Of a stretch of DNA of 64,000 nt, positions 22,001 to 31,578 are shown in pieces. This DNA comes from Ectobius pallidus (lineage: Eukaryota; Arthropoda; Insecta; Blattodea; Ectobiidae). The stretch spans positions 151,433,265 to 151,497,264 of the forward strand of contig CAXKWD010000005.1 in NCBI GenBank assembly GCA_964059195.1, read 5' to 3'. Under the pieces are notes generated by a model. It was not told where the DNA came from and ran no database searches. It saw nothing but the letters and a program-made list of their open reading frames with translations. Within the stretch, counting starts at the first letter, position 1, and each line of letters opens with the position of its first letter. Made by a program: the position numbers and the translations under genes.

Positions 22001-24771
22001 TCATATTTCCCGAGTGAACTCCGAGAGGCAGGCTTCATGTGACCCAATTTCAGATAGTCATCCATGAACCTGTTATATTCCTCTCGAAGGGTTTCATTTG
22101 AAGACAGTCTTTTTTCTAATGAGAAGAATCTCTTCTGAGCTTGTAACACTGTGCTCCCCAGGGATTCTGGAGCTGATACAAAGGGCAACTTTACAATGTA
22201 TCGCCCATCGGAGTCACGCTGAGTATTGGCAGCAAAATGCTGTTCACAAACTGACTCGTCAGGGAAGGGGGCTGAGTTAGACACTCGTTCTAACTCCCAG
22301 AACCGGGAAAGCTGGTTACTCACTAACTGGTCAGCAGTTAGGAAGGCTGAGTAATTAGAAGACATAGCCTCCGAGCATTCAGGCTCATTGGGGCTTGCGT
22401 CAAGGTAACGCTTATCCGTGGATCGGCGTCGATGACCATTGGAAGTATGGCAACGCTGTGAAGGGAAAGGCGCAGAGGGCAGTTTCCCGGCGAAGTACCA
22501 ACCAAGGTGCGAGTTCTGAATCGTAGGTAACTCACAGGTGGAAATTTGCCCTGGACACACCACTTGGGCGCAAATCTCCACTCCAAGAAGTAGATCGACA
22601 CACTTAGGACGACTAAAAACTGGGTCAGCCAAGGGAAGATTCGGAGGAATGTTCCATTCCTTCGTCTCAATGAAAGAGCTCGGGAACCTTTTCTCCGAAA
22701 TCTCCGGAACGACAATGGCCTGTGCATTGTAGCGCCATGAAGTCACTCGCGACTGAATCGTGATGCTGGTTAGCTTATGTGTGCTAACATTAGTGGACAA
22801 AATTCCCGCTAGCGTAGTCCGCTGCGCATGAGGAGCTAGTCCAAGACGCCTAAACAGCCTGTCGCTAATAAGATTGCAGTCTGAACCGCTATCCAGGAGG
22901 GCTGTGGCCTCAACAGGCGAGCCGTCTGAGTCCAGGATGCGGACAGTAGCAGTAGGAAGCAAGCAGCGCTGCTGGGTCTGACTAGAAGCCATAACACCTG
23001 CAGTGTTGGCAGCCTGGTGACTATCGCTAGTCGGGTCGTGGAGGAATGTGCTATGTCTCCCAGCACATCTCCTGCACTGAAAAGTCCTACAATTGTTGGC
23101 ATGCCCTTGACTATACAGGCATACACGACACAGTTTGCGGTCTCTAACAAACTGGTCTCTTTGAGCGAAAGTCATGCTCCTGAAGTCGCTGCATGAAAAC
23201 AGGTCATGCACAGCAGTACGACAACAGAGACATTTAGGCCTCGAAGAAGAAGACTTTGACTTGGAAGGAGCCGGAGAGCTCGGAACTGACTTAGCAGCCT
23301 GACTTTTCGTGGCAGCATCAGTCATCTGCAGTATGCGAACTCGGCTTTCCAAGAAGACAAATAACTCCTTGAGAGTAGGGAGCTTCCCTATTTTGACAGA
23401 TGACTCCCATTCTCTGATGAGGTTCATCGGAAGCTTGTCGATGATAATTCTGGTAATAATCAGATCTGACAACTCCACTTCTGTATTAAGGGAATTCAGT
23501 GCATGTACCGTGCTTATAAAATGATCCAGGTATTTCTGCAGGGATTCTGCAGAATACCTCTCAATCTGAGGGGGAGAGAAGAGATTGTCCAGATGGGTGT
23601 TGGCGATTAGCCGGTCGTTATCAAACCTATCAATCAAAGTCTGCCACGCCACCTGGAAAGTCGCAGCAGAGACAGGAATATTCTGAATGACCGTACTAAC
23701 CTCTGATGACAGGCAGGACTTCAAGTACTGATACTTGTCCATGTCCGAAATGTGCCTGTGTTGAATTACCAACGACGAGAAAGTGTCACGAAACTCGATC
23801 CACTCAGAGGGGTTCCCATTGAACTGAGGAAGACGGATTTCGGGGAGTTTCGGTAACAACGGCGTGACAGGGTCAAGCGAAGAGCGCTGACTGGCAGTCT
23901 GCGCCTGCTCGGGTTCATATAGCTGTTTCCTTTCAGCTATCATGGAGTCAAAGAAACTGATGACTTTATAATAATCAGATTCCACTGCGTGAAAGTCGAA
24001 TTCATGATCCTGGTAGGCCTCGTCAATGGCCACCTGAGCATAATCTGACTTATAGGCCTTGAAGATCTCTACGAATTCAGAGCGGCGAATGCGCGCCTCA
24101 TGAAGCGTAGCGAGATCTTCGATTTCGTACTCTCGCATAATCTGCATTTGACGCAGAAATTGCGATTGCAAGTACTCGAAGCGTCTTATTTTAGCCTTTT
24201 GGGCAGCTTCGGCCTGGGCGTGGGCTTCGGCTCTCTTAGCCTCAGCTTCCTCACGGGCCAGGGCGAGCTGGGCCTGGGCCTCCGCTCTCTTAGCTTCGGC
24301 TTCCTCACGGGCCAGGGCGAGCTGGGCCTGAGCCTGCCTTTCTGCAAGTGCCTGCTGGGCCAGGGCCTCCGCTCTCTTAGCTTCGGCTTCCTCACGGGCC
24401 AGGGCGAGCTGGGCCAGGACCTCCGCTCTCTTAGCTTCGGCCTGGGCCAGGGCCTCCTTGTCAGATAAGGCCTGAAGAAATTTACACAACTGAGAGTTGC
24501 CTCTGGAAATGACGGCGTCGACTTCTGCCCTATAGGCTTCTTCAGCATCAGAATAATCCACACCGTCGATTTCAGTCTGCACAAGGTCGAACTTAGCTGC
24601 AAGTTCGTCTAACTTAGACTCATACTTTTTGAGTTCAGGATATGTGACATCCTCAATAGCTAAATTACTAATGACATTAACCTGCCGCGTAATCTGGGCC
24701 TTAATGGGAACTCGCTTGGCTTTAAGAGCCGTCAAACCGTCTGGACTCGACATAGCGACTTGCTTATACAA
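19006..24771 (-). CDS. BEL/Pao Gag-Pol polyprotein
   Basis: The single intact frame of 1921 residues starts MYKQVAMSSPDG. Residues 105-200 are an Ala/Glu/Arg-rich repeat (AEAKRAEAQAQLALAREE type) predicted to form a coiled coil. About 300-490 is the Gag-like region typical of BEL/Pao. Residues 514-575 hold a Cys/His-rich nucleic-acid-binding segment. The protease active site is LDSGS at 626-630. Reverse transcriptase has FTADIEKMYRQV near 986-997 and the catalytic YVDD at 1065-1068. RNase H has FCDAS (1245-1249) and WSDSK (1319-1323). Integrase has an HHCC zinc site (C1586, C1589) and a D1621, D1687, E1741 triad. The C-terminal portion to 1916 matches the domain that follows integrase in BEL/Pao. 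Lacking stops or frameshifts, and with all catalytic residues visible, it looks functional. A second in-frame Met at residue 7 is also possible as start. Confidence 0.96.
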   Translation of the reverse strand: MYKQVAMSSPDGLTALKAKRVPIKAQITRQVNVISNLAIEDVTYPELKKYESKLDELAAKFDLVQTEIDGVDYSDAEEAYRAEVDAVISRGNSQLCKFLQALSDKEALAQAEAKRAEVLAQLALAREEAEAKRAEALAQQALAERQAQAQLALAREEAEAKRAEAQAQLALAREEAEAKRAEAHAQAEAAQKAKIRRFEYLQSQFLRQMQIMREYEIEDLATLHEARIRRSEFVEIFKAYKSDYAQVAIDEAYQDHEFDFHAVESDYYKVISFFDSMIAERKQLYEPEQAQTASQRSSLDPVTPLLPKLPEIRLPQFNGNPSEWIEFRDTFSSLVIQHRHISDMDKYQYLKSCLSSEVSTVIQNIPVSAATFQVAWQTLIDRFDNDRLIANTHLDNLFSPPQIERYSAESLQKYLDHFISTVHALNSLNTEVELSDLIITRIIIDKLPMNLIREWESSVKIGKLPTLKELFVFLESRVRILQMTDAATKSQAAKSVPSSPAPSKSKSSSSRPKCLCCRTAVHDLFSCSDFRSMTFAQRDQFVRDRKLCRVCLYSQGHANNCRTFQCRRCAGRHSTFLHDPTSDSHQAANTAGVMASSQTQQRCLLPTATVRILDSDGSPVEATALLDSGSDCNLISDRLFRRLGLAPHAQRTTLAGILSTNVSTHKLTSITIQSRVTSWRYNAQAIVVPEISEKRFPSSFIETKEWNIPPNLPLADPVFSRPKCVDLLLGVEICAQVVCPGQISTCELPTIQNSHLGWYFAGKLPSAPFPSQRCHTSNGHRRRSTDKRYLDASPNEPECSEAMSSNYSAFLTADQLVSNQLSRFWELERVSNSAPFPDESVCEQHFAANTQRDSDGRYIVKLPFVSAPESLGSTVLQAQKRFFSLEKRLSSNETLREEYNRFMDDYLKLGHMKPASRSSLGKYEYIIPHHPVLKPSSTTTKLRVVFDASAKSSNGKSLNDILAVGPVVQPDLFSILLRFRFNPVAFTADIEKMYRQVLVHPDHQPLQQIYWRTSVSDPIQLFDLTTVTYGTASASFLATRALKQLAIDEGSKFPVAASIINNSIYVDDIVATAATLSEAKVIVSQLRELLPLGGFNPRKWSSNSVELLQDVPPELRESLDHRTFGDSDTSSIKALGLIWQPSDDMLRIETSVDPSKPFTTCSRRTLLSCIASIFDPLGLICPIVSYCKILFQSLWKETTSWDQPIPSAVADKWRKIHNQLQFISSIAIPRLALQQNFVSVQLHGFCDASEVAYGACLYLRSTNHLDKAKSCLLCAKSRVAPLKATTIPRLELLAAHLLATLVHRVLPALQLSISSVHLWSDSKVVLGWLNHSPSKLKTFVANRVADVQEFTAIESWSHVSSKDNPADLISRGATPSDLLNNSLWWSGPSWLTADSTQWPSLPTELESSSLPEVKIAALVTIETSSLSPWLTKFSHLKTIRVMAYVRRFINNYLKLKSPINGPLLPSELTEALHSCIRIIQRNAFRKEIQALSSSQDLPSSSKIRQLCPFIQDNILRVGGRLSRSNLPFDNKHQILLPAEHAFTRQLVLHVHLHLGHAGPQLVISHLRESYWIPCIRKLVRSVRRRCSVCFRFEAQAFQQKMADLPPERVNPLPPFTNSSVDYAGPFSLKFGGPRSKVTTKAYVAIFVCMSTKAVHVELVTSLTSRAFLAALSRFTSRRGIPSSITCDNGRNFVGAHADLQNLSRLLMSSEHHSAVQDATAHLNIHWRFLPPHSPHMGGLHEAAVRSLKFHLKRMSSSCKYTYEEMSTVLTQIESFLNSRPLMSLSEDVDDFGYLSPGHFLIGKPIVSVPSPDLSGGYSLRSRWNHLQQMVTCIWKKWSVDYLHTLQRRARWHKVLPDVPLGTPVLVLEDNVPPHRWVLGLVHQVHPGPDGLVRVVTVRTVSGTYKRPLIKLAPLPVSEEGQ
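24200..24470 (-). repeat. Tandem repeat inside gag encoding a coiled coil
   Basis: Repeated blocks built on CTTCGGCTTCCTCACGGGCC and AGGGCGAGCTGGGCC (plus-strand spelling) encode the Ala/Glu/Arg heptad-like segment at residues 105-195 of the polyprotein. Copies are nearly identical at DNA level, so the array is recently expanded and likely to vary in length between element copies. Confidence 0.85.
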
Positions 24772-25286
24772 ATGTCTGAATTAAATAGGTTGCCCGCCTA
24801 GAGCCGGTGCAACAATGACAAATTAAGGTTTGTTTATAAGAATGGAGTGAGTTGCCCGCATAGGAGCATACGAGTAGACAAAGAAATAGTGTGTAGCTGT
24901 ACAGGTGTAAGTACACAAATGTAAATGTTTACACTTTACAAGAAAGTACCAAAAACTTAATTGAAATCTGTCAGAGACCTCCCTCAAACGCAATGCGGAG
25001 GAGAACCACAGATACTTATAGCAACTGACTTTAAACTACTTATTACTGATGGCTACTGATGGTAGCGTCTCACACCGGCGGCAAACTATACCGGGAGAAC
25101 AAGATTGATATATAAGAATGACTAGAATTGTGGCTAATCACTGAGGTCTCTGTAATAAGTGACCAAGACAAATTCAAACTGTTAATTGAATAGTTACTCT
25201 ACGTTAATTATAGGTCACTAACTATCAATGCATCTTCAACCATAGGCCTCTGGGTCATATCCAGGCCCGGAGGAACCACAAAGAGA
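24772..25286 (-). other. BEL/Pao 5' untranslated leader with candidate primer-binding site
   Basis: About 515 bases lie between the 5' LTR and gag-pol. Eight bases inside the LTR edge the minus strand reads TGGTTCCTCCGGGCCTGG (25278 down to 25261). It starts with TGG, as expected for pairing to a tRNA CCA end. I could not match it to a specific tRNA from memory, so the primer is unassigned. The reverse complement spells ...CGGAGGAACCA. Confidence 0.65.
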
Positions 25287-26479
25287 TGTTCCCGCTCCCA
25301 CGTTAGCTCGCAGGCGAAATAGGGACACGGGGAAACCTCTCCGGTTTGAAGGATGCTACACTAAGTCAAGTTTAAATACATTTATTGAGCCCCTTGAAAG
25401 ATACAAAGAGCACAATGGACAAAATGATAAATAGACCCTTTAAAATACAAGATGGAATTTTGTATCTTGCTTTACAAATAAATTCCTCTTCCTAGCGGTG
25501 CCGAAGAAGATGAAATGTTGATGAAGTCAAGGGGAGACGACTTAGTAAGCTCCTTCTGGAAAATAAGGCATGCTTGCCTTATAAGACTGATGAATAGCTC
25601 GGAGGACCAGAGCAGAGCAATTTTTATAGTCGCGCTTGCTCGGACGACTGAGAAAGAATTTCACTATTCTTGAAGTGAATGCGCACTATCAGCAAATTAT
25701 TTTAAGGTCGACTTGCTGCTTCGACCGAAAAGAAGAACCTTTAGATGTTGCTTCGACACTGCAACTAAAATTAAGCACTCTGAAATATTCACTTCACAGC
25801 AGTACTTACAGTAAATCCTTTTACTTAATGAGTTACGCATTCAAGTCCATACGGTTTGATCAGGGAAGTAAAAAACTTGGCTTCACACATTTGTAATTAA
25901 ATCACAAATAAATTACTTTGATGAATGTACTAAATTGCGTCTCTGCAATAACTAGGGCTGGGAAACTTCAAATTCCCAGCTCGACAATAATAACTAGATT
26001 CAGAATTCTGAACTGAAAACTAGCCTGGCGAAAACTTCGAACGAGTGAATAAGAATGAATAGCAAGAATGACAGACGTCACGACATGTGACGTAAAGCAA
26101 GAATCCCATTGGCCAAGAAAAACAATAAATAATTAATCTTGGAAATAAATCAATTAAGTTACATTAAAATACTAGAACATAAATAAGAGAATTAATAGCA
26201 TTACTATAAAACTGAATTGTTTCTTTAAAAACACAAAATTATGAATAAAATATATTAAAAAATAATCAGACTGAAACTTTGGGTTGGAGATTATAACATG
26301 ACTATCCAAAAAATGAAAGATGCGACAGTCAAAAGTCATTTCTTATGAGAATTGATGGGAGAAAGAACAAACAGATAAGTAAGTTCATATTTAAAATTAT
26401 ATTGAAGACACAACAAGAAAAATAAAACAAACGAAGTCACAAGCCTGTTGCCATAGCAACACGAATGCTAGACGGAACA
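25287..26479 (-). repeat. BEL/Pao 5' LTR
   Basis: This is the high-coordinate LTR, the 5' LTR in minus orientation, and it drives transcription toward lower coordinates. It matches the other LTR with a constant offset of 7639 and no indels. TG..CA ends are present. It is long for the group. Confidence 0.96.
25586..25628 (-). promoter_or_regulatory. Candidate LTR promoter (TATA box and initiator)
   Basis: On the minus strand TATAAAAA (25628-25621) precedes TCAGT (25590-25586) by about 40 bases. TATA plus an arthropod-type TCAGT initiator fits a polymerase II start, although the spacing is wider than the usual 30. The same sites recur in the 3' LTR. Confidence 0.45.
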
Positions 26480-26484
26480 ATTAG
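26480..26484. repeat. Target-site duplication of BEL/Pao element (right)
   Basis: ATTAG, identical to 17643-17647. Confidence 0.95.
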
Positions 26485-26990
26485 TAATCTCCTACACGTC
26501 TACAAAAGCCAAAGTATTGTCATCTGTGTGAGAAAAAGAGTCAGATCAAGCCCGGCAAGAGAGATTAAAATTAGATGCTGGAAGACAAGCTGCCCACCAA
26601 TCTAGCGAGATCCCGGAAGAATAATCTGTAAGAAATCCCATTTTTTAGATGATCACAAACTGTTTCACAATAAAACATAAAATGCAAAGAAAGTTTTAAA
26701 AAACGAGCAACGAAGTACGGTCATTTCCTCGTGGCGATTCTCGGGAACGCTAATAACCATGAAAATTATTTTTTTATCCTTACCGTGTGTAACCAGTAGT
26801 TGTTGATAAGAAAGGACATTTATTTCTTACCGCATGTGCAGATAAGAACAATAATTTATTTCCTTCAATTTATGATTAACATTTAACAGGTGTGCTAACG
26901 TGTTTTCTTATTGGATCTAAATACACCGGTATCTACATTTTAGAATCTATATTGCCTGCTAAACTATTCCGTAAACCGTATATTTATCGA
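26485..26990. other. Gene-free stretch
   Basis: No gene or complete repeat was recognised. Confidence 0.5.
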
Positions 26991-26995
26991 CACGT

Positions 26996-27145
26996 GAAGT
27001 CAGAATAAAAAATTCAAGGGCATAGCCGGGATTTGAACCAGGATCTTCGGCTCTCCGTGCCGATGCTCTAACCAACTGAGCTTCCATGGCAACGTGCCGG
27101 TACAACATTAAATTCTCCAACTGACTCACAATCCCAGTATATTTA
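26996..27145 (-). mobile_element. tRNA-related SINE, family 2, copy C (minus)
   Basis: The tRNA-like head on the minus strand is well kept. The plus strand shows GGGATTTGAACCAGGATC (B box complement) and GCTCTAACCAACTGAGC (A box complement). Family-specific flanks GAAGTCAGAATAAAAAATTC and CAACTGACTCACAATCCCAGTATA match the copies near 13357 and 13663. Confidence 0.78.
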
Positions 27146-27356
27146 TCGTTAATGCCTCACCTAATCTAACATTAGCCGCATTGTTGTTTATATCCTCCAC
27201 CCACGAAACTATGCCGTTTTAAATGCTTGATTTTAACCTTTGAGTTCATAATAGATCCTATGGGATACAGTAATTTGTCTTAAAATTGTAATAAAATTAT
27301 GGAAAAGAAATTGGAAGAAAATTTAAAAACAAATTAACGTAAAATTACAAAATACT

Positions 27357-27424
27357 TTATTTATTTATTTATTTAACCTGGCGGAGTTAAGGGCATAAGG
27401 CCTTCTCTACCACTCAGCCAAGGT
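27357..27424 (-). mobile_element. LINE 3' end, severely truncated
   Basis: TTTATTTATTTATTTAACCTGGCGGAG, then AAGGCCTTCTCTACCACTCAGCC is the reverse complement of the LINE 3' hairpin and tail at 6153-6234. Only about 70 bases of the element are left, a typical extreme 5' truncation. Confidence 0.85.
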
Positions 27425-27429
27425 ACAAG

Positions 27430-28180
27430 AAATAAACTGTGGGCCTAATCATTGTGTTAACTGTTTCCTTTGCAGTCCGGCATGGGTTTTTGAATTGTGT
27501 GATATAGACCTACACAATATCATTAACATACAACTCTTGAATTACTACGGTTTTATTTTGTTTCATTTTACGAACACGCTGTACAATGTACTTCAAGGGA
27601 GGTCCCGCATCATCTCAGCAGAAAATTAACTAACAAATTCCACGCTAAATGGAAATACTTGTTCATTGAGCTGATTTCTCACCTGCTATCGCTATTCATT
27701 AGACCGACATGATTTTAATTGTTTTATACTGCAATTAGTGTGTTCGTCCTTGAAAATATTAATTAACGCTGCATGTCGTTGACGCGGTGGGAATTGGGAA
27801 TCTTTTCACAGAATTATCTTCACGCAACATAAAGCAGTGTAGTATTTATGTCAGGGCGTTGCCTACAATACAGAGACTACAATATTTAAGAAATAAAATA
27901 AAATTAAAACTATGAAGTGTCAATGGACAAAATTTCCTATTCTAATCGGGTTTGCTATGTTGTGCTTAGGCCTACCTTATTCCATACTAGTAAACTCGTG
28001 CACAAATTTTGCATCTTTTTTTTTTTATTTTTTTTATATAAACAAAACCTAGGAAACTGGATTAACGGCCGTGGGCGTCGGCATGCTACCACATGCCCCC
28101 CAATCCTGCCACCTGCCTATGGTAGATGACGCAGCGGTCGGGTGGTAGGCCTTGTGCCTTCAGGGATGTAGCGCCACGGA
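27430..28180. other. Gene-free stretch
   Basis: No gene. Blocks at about 27442-27500 (GCCTAATCATTGTGTTAACTG, GTCCGGCATGGGTTT) recur inside the foldback at about 35540-35590, so part of this is dispersed repeat. A T-rich tract lies at 28017-28038. Confidence 0.5.
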
Positions 28181-28320
28181 GTTTAGTTCAATTTAGGACA
28201 CTGAAATTTTCTAAGAAATTAGGTTCATAATTGTAGAGTCGGAACTCGAACCCAGAGTCTCCTTCACCTCGGCTCCAAGACAGCATACCTTAGTTACCGC
28301 GGCTAAGGATCATCAGAGCC
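28180..28320 (-). repeat. tRNA-like SINE fragment (minus)
   Basis: On the minus strand CTCTGGGTTCGAGTTCC is B-box-like and GCCGCGGTAACTAAGG is a weak A-box-like segment about 50 bases upstream. It probably represents a decayed SINE head of another group. Confidence 0.45.
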
Positions 28321-28359
28321 TGATGTCAGTGTCTACAGTCTAAGAGTCAACATATAAAT

Positions 28360-28478
28360 CCGAAAACCCAGGGTTCGATTCTCAGCCAGGACAAATTTTC
28401 CTGAAGGAATATAAATACAGTAGCCTATAGGCTATATCTTCAGTGCGATAACGACAAAAACCTGTCGTTAAATAAATA
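28360..28478 (+). repeat. SINE fragment with B box and shared tail
   Basis: CCAGGGTTCGATTCTCAGCC resembles a B box, and about 90 bases later ACCTGTCGTTAAATAAATAA ends the unit. The tail CGTCGTTAAATA/TGTCGTTAAATA is shared with SINE family 1. A similar B-box segment (GGGCCCGGGTTTGATTCCAGG) lies at about 31988. Confidence 0.45.
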
Positions 28479-28856
28479 ATGGGATTACAAGCACCAGGAA
28501 AGTAAATTCACGCTTAATTATTTTACTAAACATATTTTAAAATGGTTTGAAATAATACTTCCAAACAACTTTTACTCTCATCAATGTATAATAATTTTGT
28601 TTTATTTTATTTCTGTATGTCTTTCTTCCTTTCTTTCATTACTCGATTTGCTTCCTCTTTCAAGGGACTTATACTCCAATGCCCATAGGGGCGGGGGAAA
28701 ATCTGTGAATCACAGTAATTATATTAAGAAAGGCCATTGAGGGATCTGGTGTGTAATCATCACGACGTGGGTCCTTCTCTCAAGAAATACAAACATGTAC
28801 AGAAAACGAACAAGAAAGTTCGGGGGTAGGTTTATGGTTTACTTATAATTCATAAC

Positions 28857-29772
28857 TAGTGCAAGGCATTTAATGACCACAGAATAGTGAAAAAATGAAA
28901 ATAAAAATGCATTAATGCCCTAAAAATAGTAAAGAGAGGTACTTTTTTTTTAAAGAAGGTCAATAAATTATCCATTATTAATTAAAATTAGTTTTTTTTT
29001 TTCAATAATGAGTTGTTTTTAGTGAGCAATTTAATGGACGACAATGTGTTACGTTGAAATTTACAAGATAAAACACTCTTCCTTCGTTACTAACGAAGTA
29101 AGTAAATTAATAGTACTTGGCAACCTTTGCAAAAAAAGAAAAAATATTATTTCTGAACCGGCATGCCCATCAAATTGCCCCTAGCAAATACCTCACTCAA
29201 CTCTTAAAAAGAAATGAATGACACAGTGAAAGTGCTGATATACCTTAAAATGAGTCACAATAGACTTGCTCGGATAAGTTCATTATGCAGATTCTTTTAT
29301 AATAAGGGAAGCAGTAGGCCTACTGCCTACACCATGTTGGAAATGTCCAGTTCAAAATGCACATTTCTTAAAAGTAGGGGAAACAGGTATTGTTTATGGC
29401 ATATTTTCTTGGAAATGTAGTACAGTTCAAAATGCACATTCCTTCCAGTTATACTACAAGTCTGCATAGTTTCCTGCGGACGACGTAATTTGCTTATAAA
29501 TTTATGATGGACAAGCATTAAAAACAGAAATAATAACGAAAATTCAAAATATAACGTAATGTAACAGTTTATTTTTTAAAAAAAGATAAAAATTTACGAA
29601 AATGATCTAAAAATACCCCCAAAAATGACCAAACTCTTGAAAATGATGAAAAATGCAAAAACAAATTGCCCTTACTTAATCAATTCATTCATGATACACA
29701 TTTGTAAATATTCAAGCTATCTTTCAATCTTCATATAAAGAAAGTTGCAAAATCATGAAATGCCTTGCCCTA
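28857..29772. mobile_element. Non-autonomous hAT-type element
   Basis: The 916-bp element has inverted ends TAGTGCAAGGCATTT and TAGGGCAAGGCATTT, flanked by perfect 8-bp duplications TTCATAAC (28849-28856 and 29773-29780). It belongs to the same family as the element at 11667-12368: shared internal blocks are CCCATCAAATTGCC, CTAGCAAATAC and AATTGCCCTTA, with a closely similar right end. Open frames inside are short and not transposase-like. Confidence 0.88.
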
Positions 29773-29931
29773 TTCATAACTGTTCATCAAATGTCTAGAT
29801 ACGAGATATGTTAAGTGATTCATGATTTCTTCGGGTCATTATATTTTATTTTTTACTGCTCACGCTGGTGTTAAGGGATTAAAATGGCTATCAAATAAGT
29901 ACATTTCTCGACGAGGAAAAGAGGGAATGCA

Positions 29932-30123
29932 CAGTGGCGGACGCAGAATTTTTTTTTCGGGGGAAGGATTTGAATAGGTAGAAAGAATACTAAAAAAAAT
30001 AATAAACTTACATAGATAATTAGTTTATAAAACTGGCCACTTAGAGTGCATATATAGCTTTTTTTTCAAATTTCGGGGGGGGGGGGATATATCCCCCCTA
30101 TCCCCCCTCTGCGTCCGCCACTG
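29932..30123. mobile_element. Short hAT-type MITE
   Basis: The 192-bp element has 16-bp perfect inverted ends CAGTGGCGGACGCAGA, flanked by perfect 8-bp duplications GGAATGCA (29924-29931 and 30124-30131). The interior is poly-T and poly-G/poly-C rich. CAGTGGCGGA-type termini are common among hAT MITEs in animals. Confidence 0.9.
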
Positions 30124-30502
30124 GGAATGCATTGTAACTATAGTGTAAGGCAAGTCTTAATCGCTGTTTCTCTAGTACTGCTATACACTTGTCATTCATG
30201 CTTTTGTGTAAATCCTATTGCATTAGAGAGCCACGCCTTACACTTTTTGTTTACGCTTCCTGGCAATTACACGGGCGACATATCTAGCGTAACGACTACT
30301 GAGTAAGCTTGTGTCTCTACTGGCATAAGCTTCCGGTAATATCAAACTATATCTGTGACATGAGTGTAAGTTCTTACCTATTAATGTAGCGTGGAAATTA
30401 ATTAACTGCACTCTTTCAAGGCTCGTTAAAGTTGCTGTATTTAATTCAAGAACCTAATAGGCCTACCATATCGTTAAAGATTCTATGGATTATGCAGAAA
30501 AA
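30124..30502. other. Gene-free stretch
   Basis: No gene recognised. A TAGGCCTA-type palindrome is near 30460. Confidence 0.5.
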
Positions 30503-30623
30503 ATTACATGAAATTTATCAATAGGCTATAGGCAATTACATGAAATTTATCAATAGGCTATAGGCAATTACATGAAATTTATCAATAGGCTATAGGCAAT
30601 TACATGAAATTTATCAATAGGCT
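30503..30623. repeat. 32-bp tandem repeat, about four copies
   Basis: The unit ATTACATGAAATTTATCAATAGG plus CTATAGGCA is repeated without visible differences until the last, partial copy. Confidence 0.95.
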
Positions 30624-31040
30624 TCTTATTCACTCATTGTTAGGCTATCCATATTTTTACTTTCCCTACCCGAAGATAGAGGAAGTTGGGTTTGACTTGG
30701 AAAATCGAAGTCAAGTTATCAGCTTTACTACATGTGCCCTCAATCCAAAAATGTGATTTTCGAAAATATGTCGGTGCACCGAAGATATAACTTCTGAGCT
30801 ACAAAATGCAGTTATTTCTCTATCGAAATTTTAAGTAAAATATATTCACTAGGAATGGAGTTGAATGCAAAATTAATATATGATATAGCAAAAAATAATT
30901 TCGGCCCTATGCACCACCGTGCACCATAGGGGTTACAGGAAAAGCCAGTCAGTCTCTACACTGTTATACAACTGGCATGCAAGCTAACTCAATATTTAAG
31001 TGGCTTCTTGAATACTTTTATTAACGTGCGCATAAATTTA
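30624..31040. other. Gene-free stretch with short palindrome
   Basis: CCCTATGCACCACCGTGCACCATAGGG at about 30904-30931 is a near-perfect short palindrome. No gene is seen. Confidence 0.5.
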
Positions 31041-31455
31041 TTCGATTTTTAGCCTACTAAGCATATTTGGCCTATCATTTAATCCCGTCTAATAAAAAAA
31101 ATACTTTTCCAAAACGCGATATTTTCATTGAAAAATAAAATTTCTTTCAAAATAGAAAAAATGCACTCGAAAATTTTGTAAAAACACAGAATATCAAGTT
31201 TTTCGCGAGAATGAAATATCAAGTTTTTCGCGACAGTAAAATAACAATATTTCGATTTTTAGTCTACTAAGCATATTAGGCCTATCATTTAATCCCTTTT
31301 AATAAAAAACCTTTCCAAAACGCGATATTTTCATTGAAAAATAAAATTTCGTTCAAAATAGGAAAACAAATGCACTAAAACGAAAATTTTGTAAAAACAC
31401 AAAATATCAAGTTTTTCGCGAGAGTAAAAGAACAATATTTCCGCCTAGAATTATA
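31041..31455. repeat. Two tandem copies of a ~210-bp unit
   Basis: TTCGATTTTTAG.CTACTAAGCATAT..GGCCTATCATTTAATCCC occurs at 31041 and 31251, each followed by AAAACGCGATATTTTCATTG and AAGTTTTTCGCGAGA. A diverged relative lies at about 47480-48040, where a SINE has interrupted it. Confidence 0.8.
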
Positions 31456-31578
31456 GTCTGAAATAAAATATTTTCACTAACCAATTCGTAAATCCGTCAC
31501 TCACGAAAAATAGGTAGGTTATCTCTAGTGTTTATCTATAGACAAGAAGATCTGTTTGCTGTAGGCAAGCATCACAGT

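Larger units (their letters stand above)
17648..26479 (-). mobile_element. Complete BEL/Pao LTR retrotransposon
   Basis: The 8832-bp element in minus orientation has two LTRs of 1193 bp, a roughly 515-bp untranslated leader, a single gag-pol open frame and a 165-bp spacer before the 3' LTR. The ATTAG duplication flanks it. The termini are TGTTCC...GGAACA, with the standard TG/CA ends. The order protease, reverse transcriptase, RNase H, integrase in one frame with Gag, plus the Gag and C-terminal sequences, identify BEL/Pao rather than Gypsy or Copia. No envelope-like gene follows integrase. The LTRs show no difference in the stretches I compared, and both are exactly 1193 bp, so the insertion is young and the element may be competent. 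Confidence 0.96.

Noticed and set aside
18981..24602. Numerous overlapping frames on both strands inside the BEL/Pao element
   Set aside because: They are shadows of the single gag-pol frame, with composition dictated by it.
30503..30623. CRISPR-like array
   Set aside because: The 32-bp units are directly abutted without distinct spacers, so this is an ordinary tandem repeat, and the host is a eukaryote.
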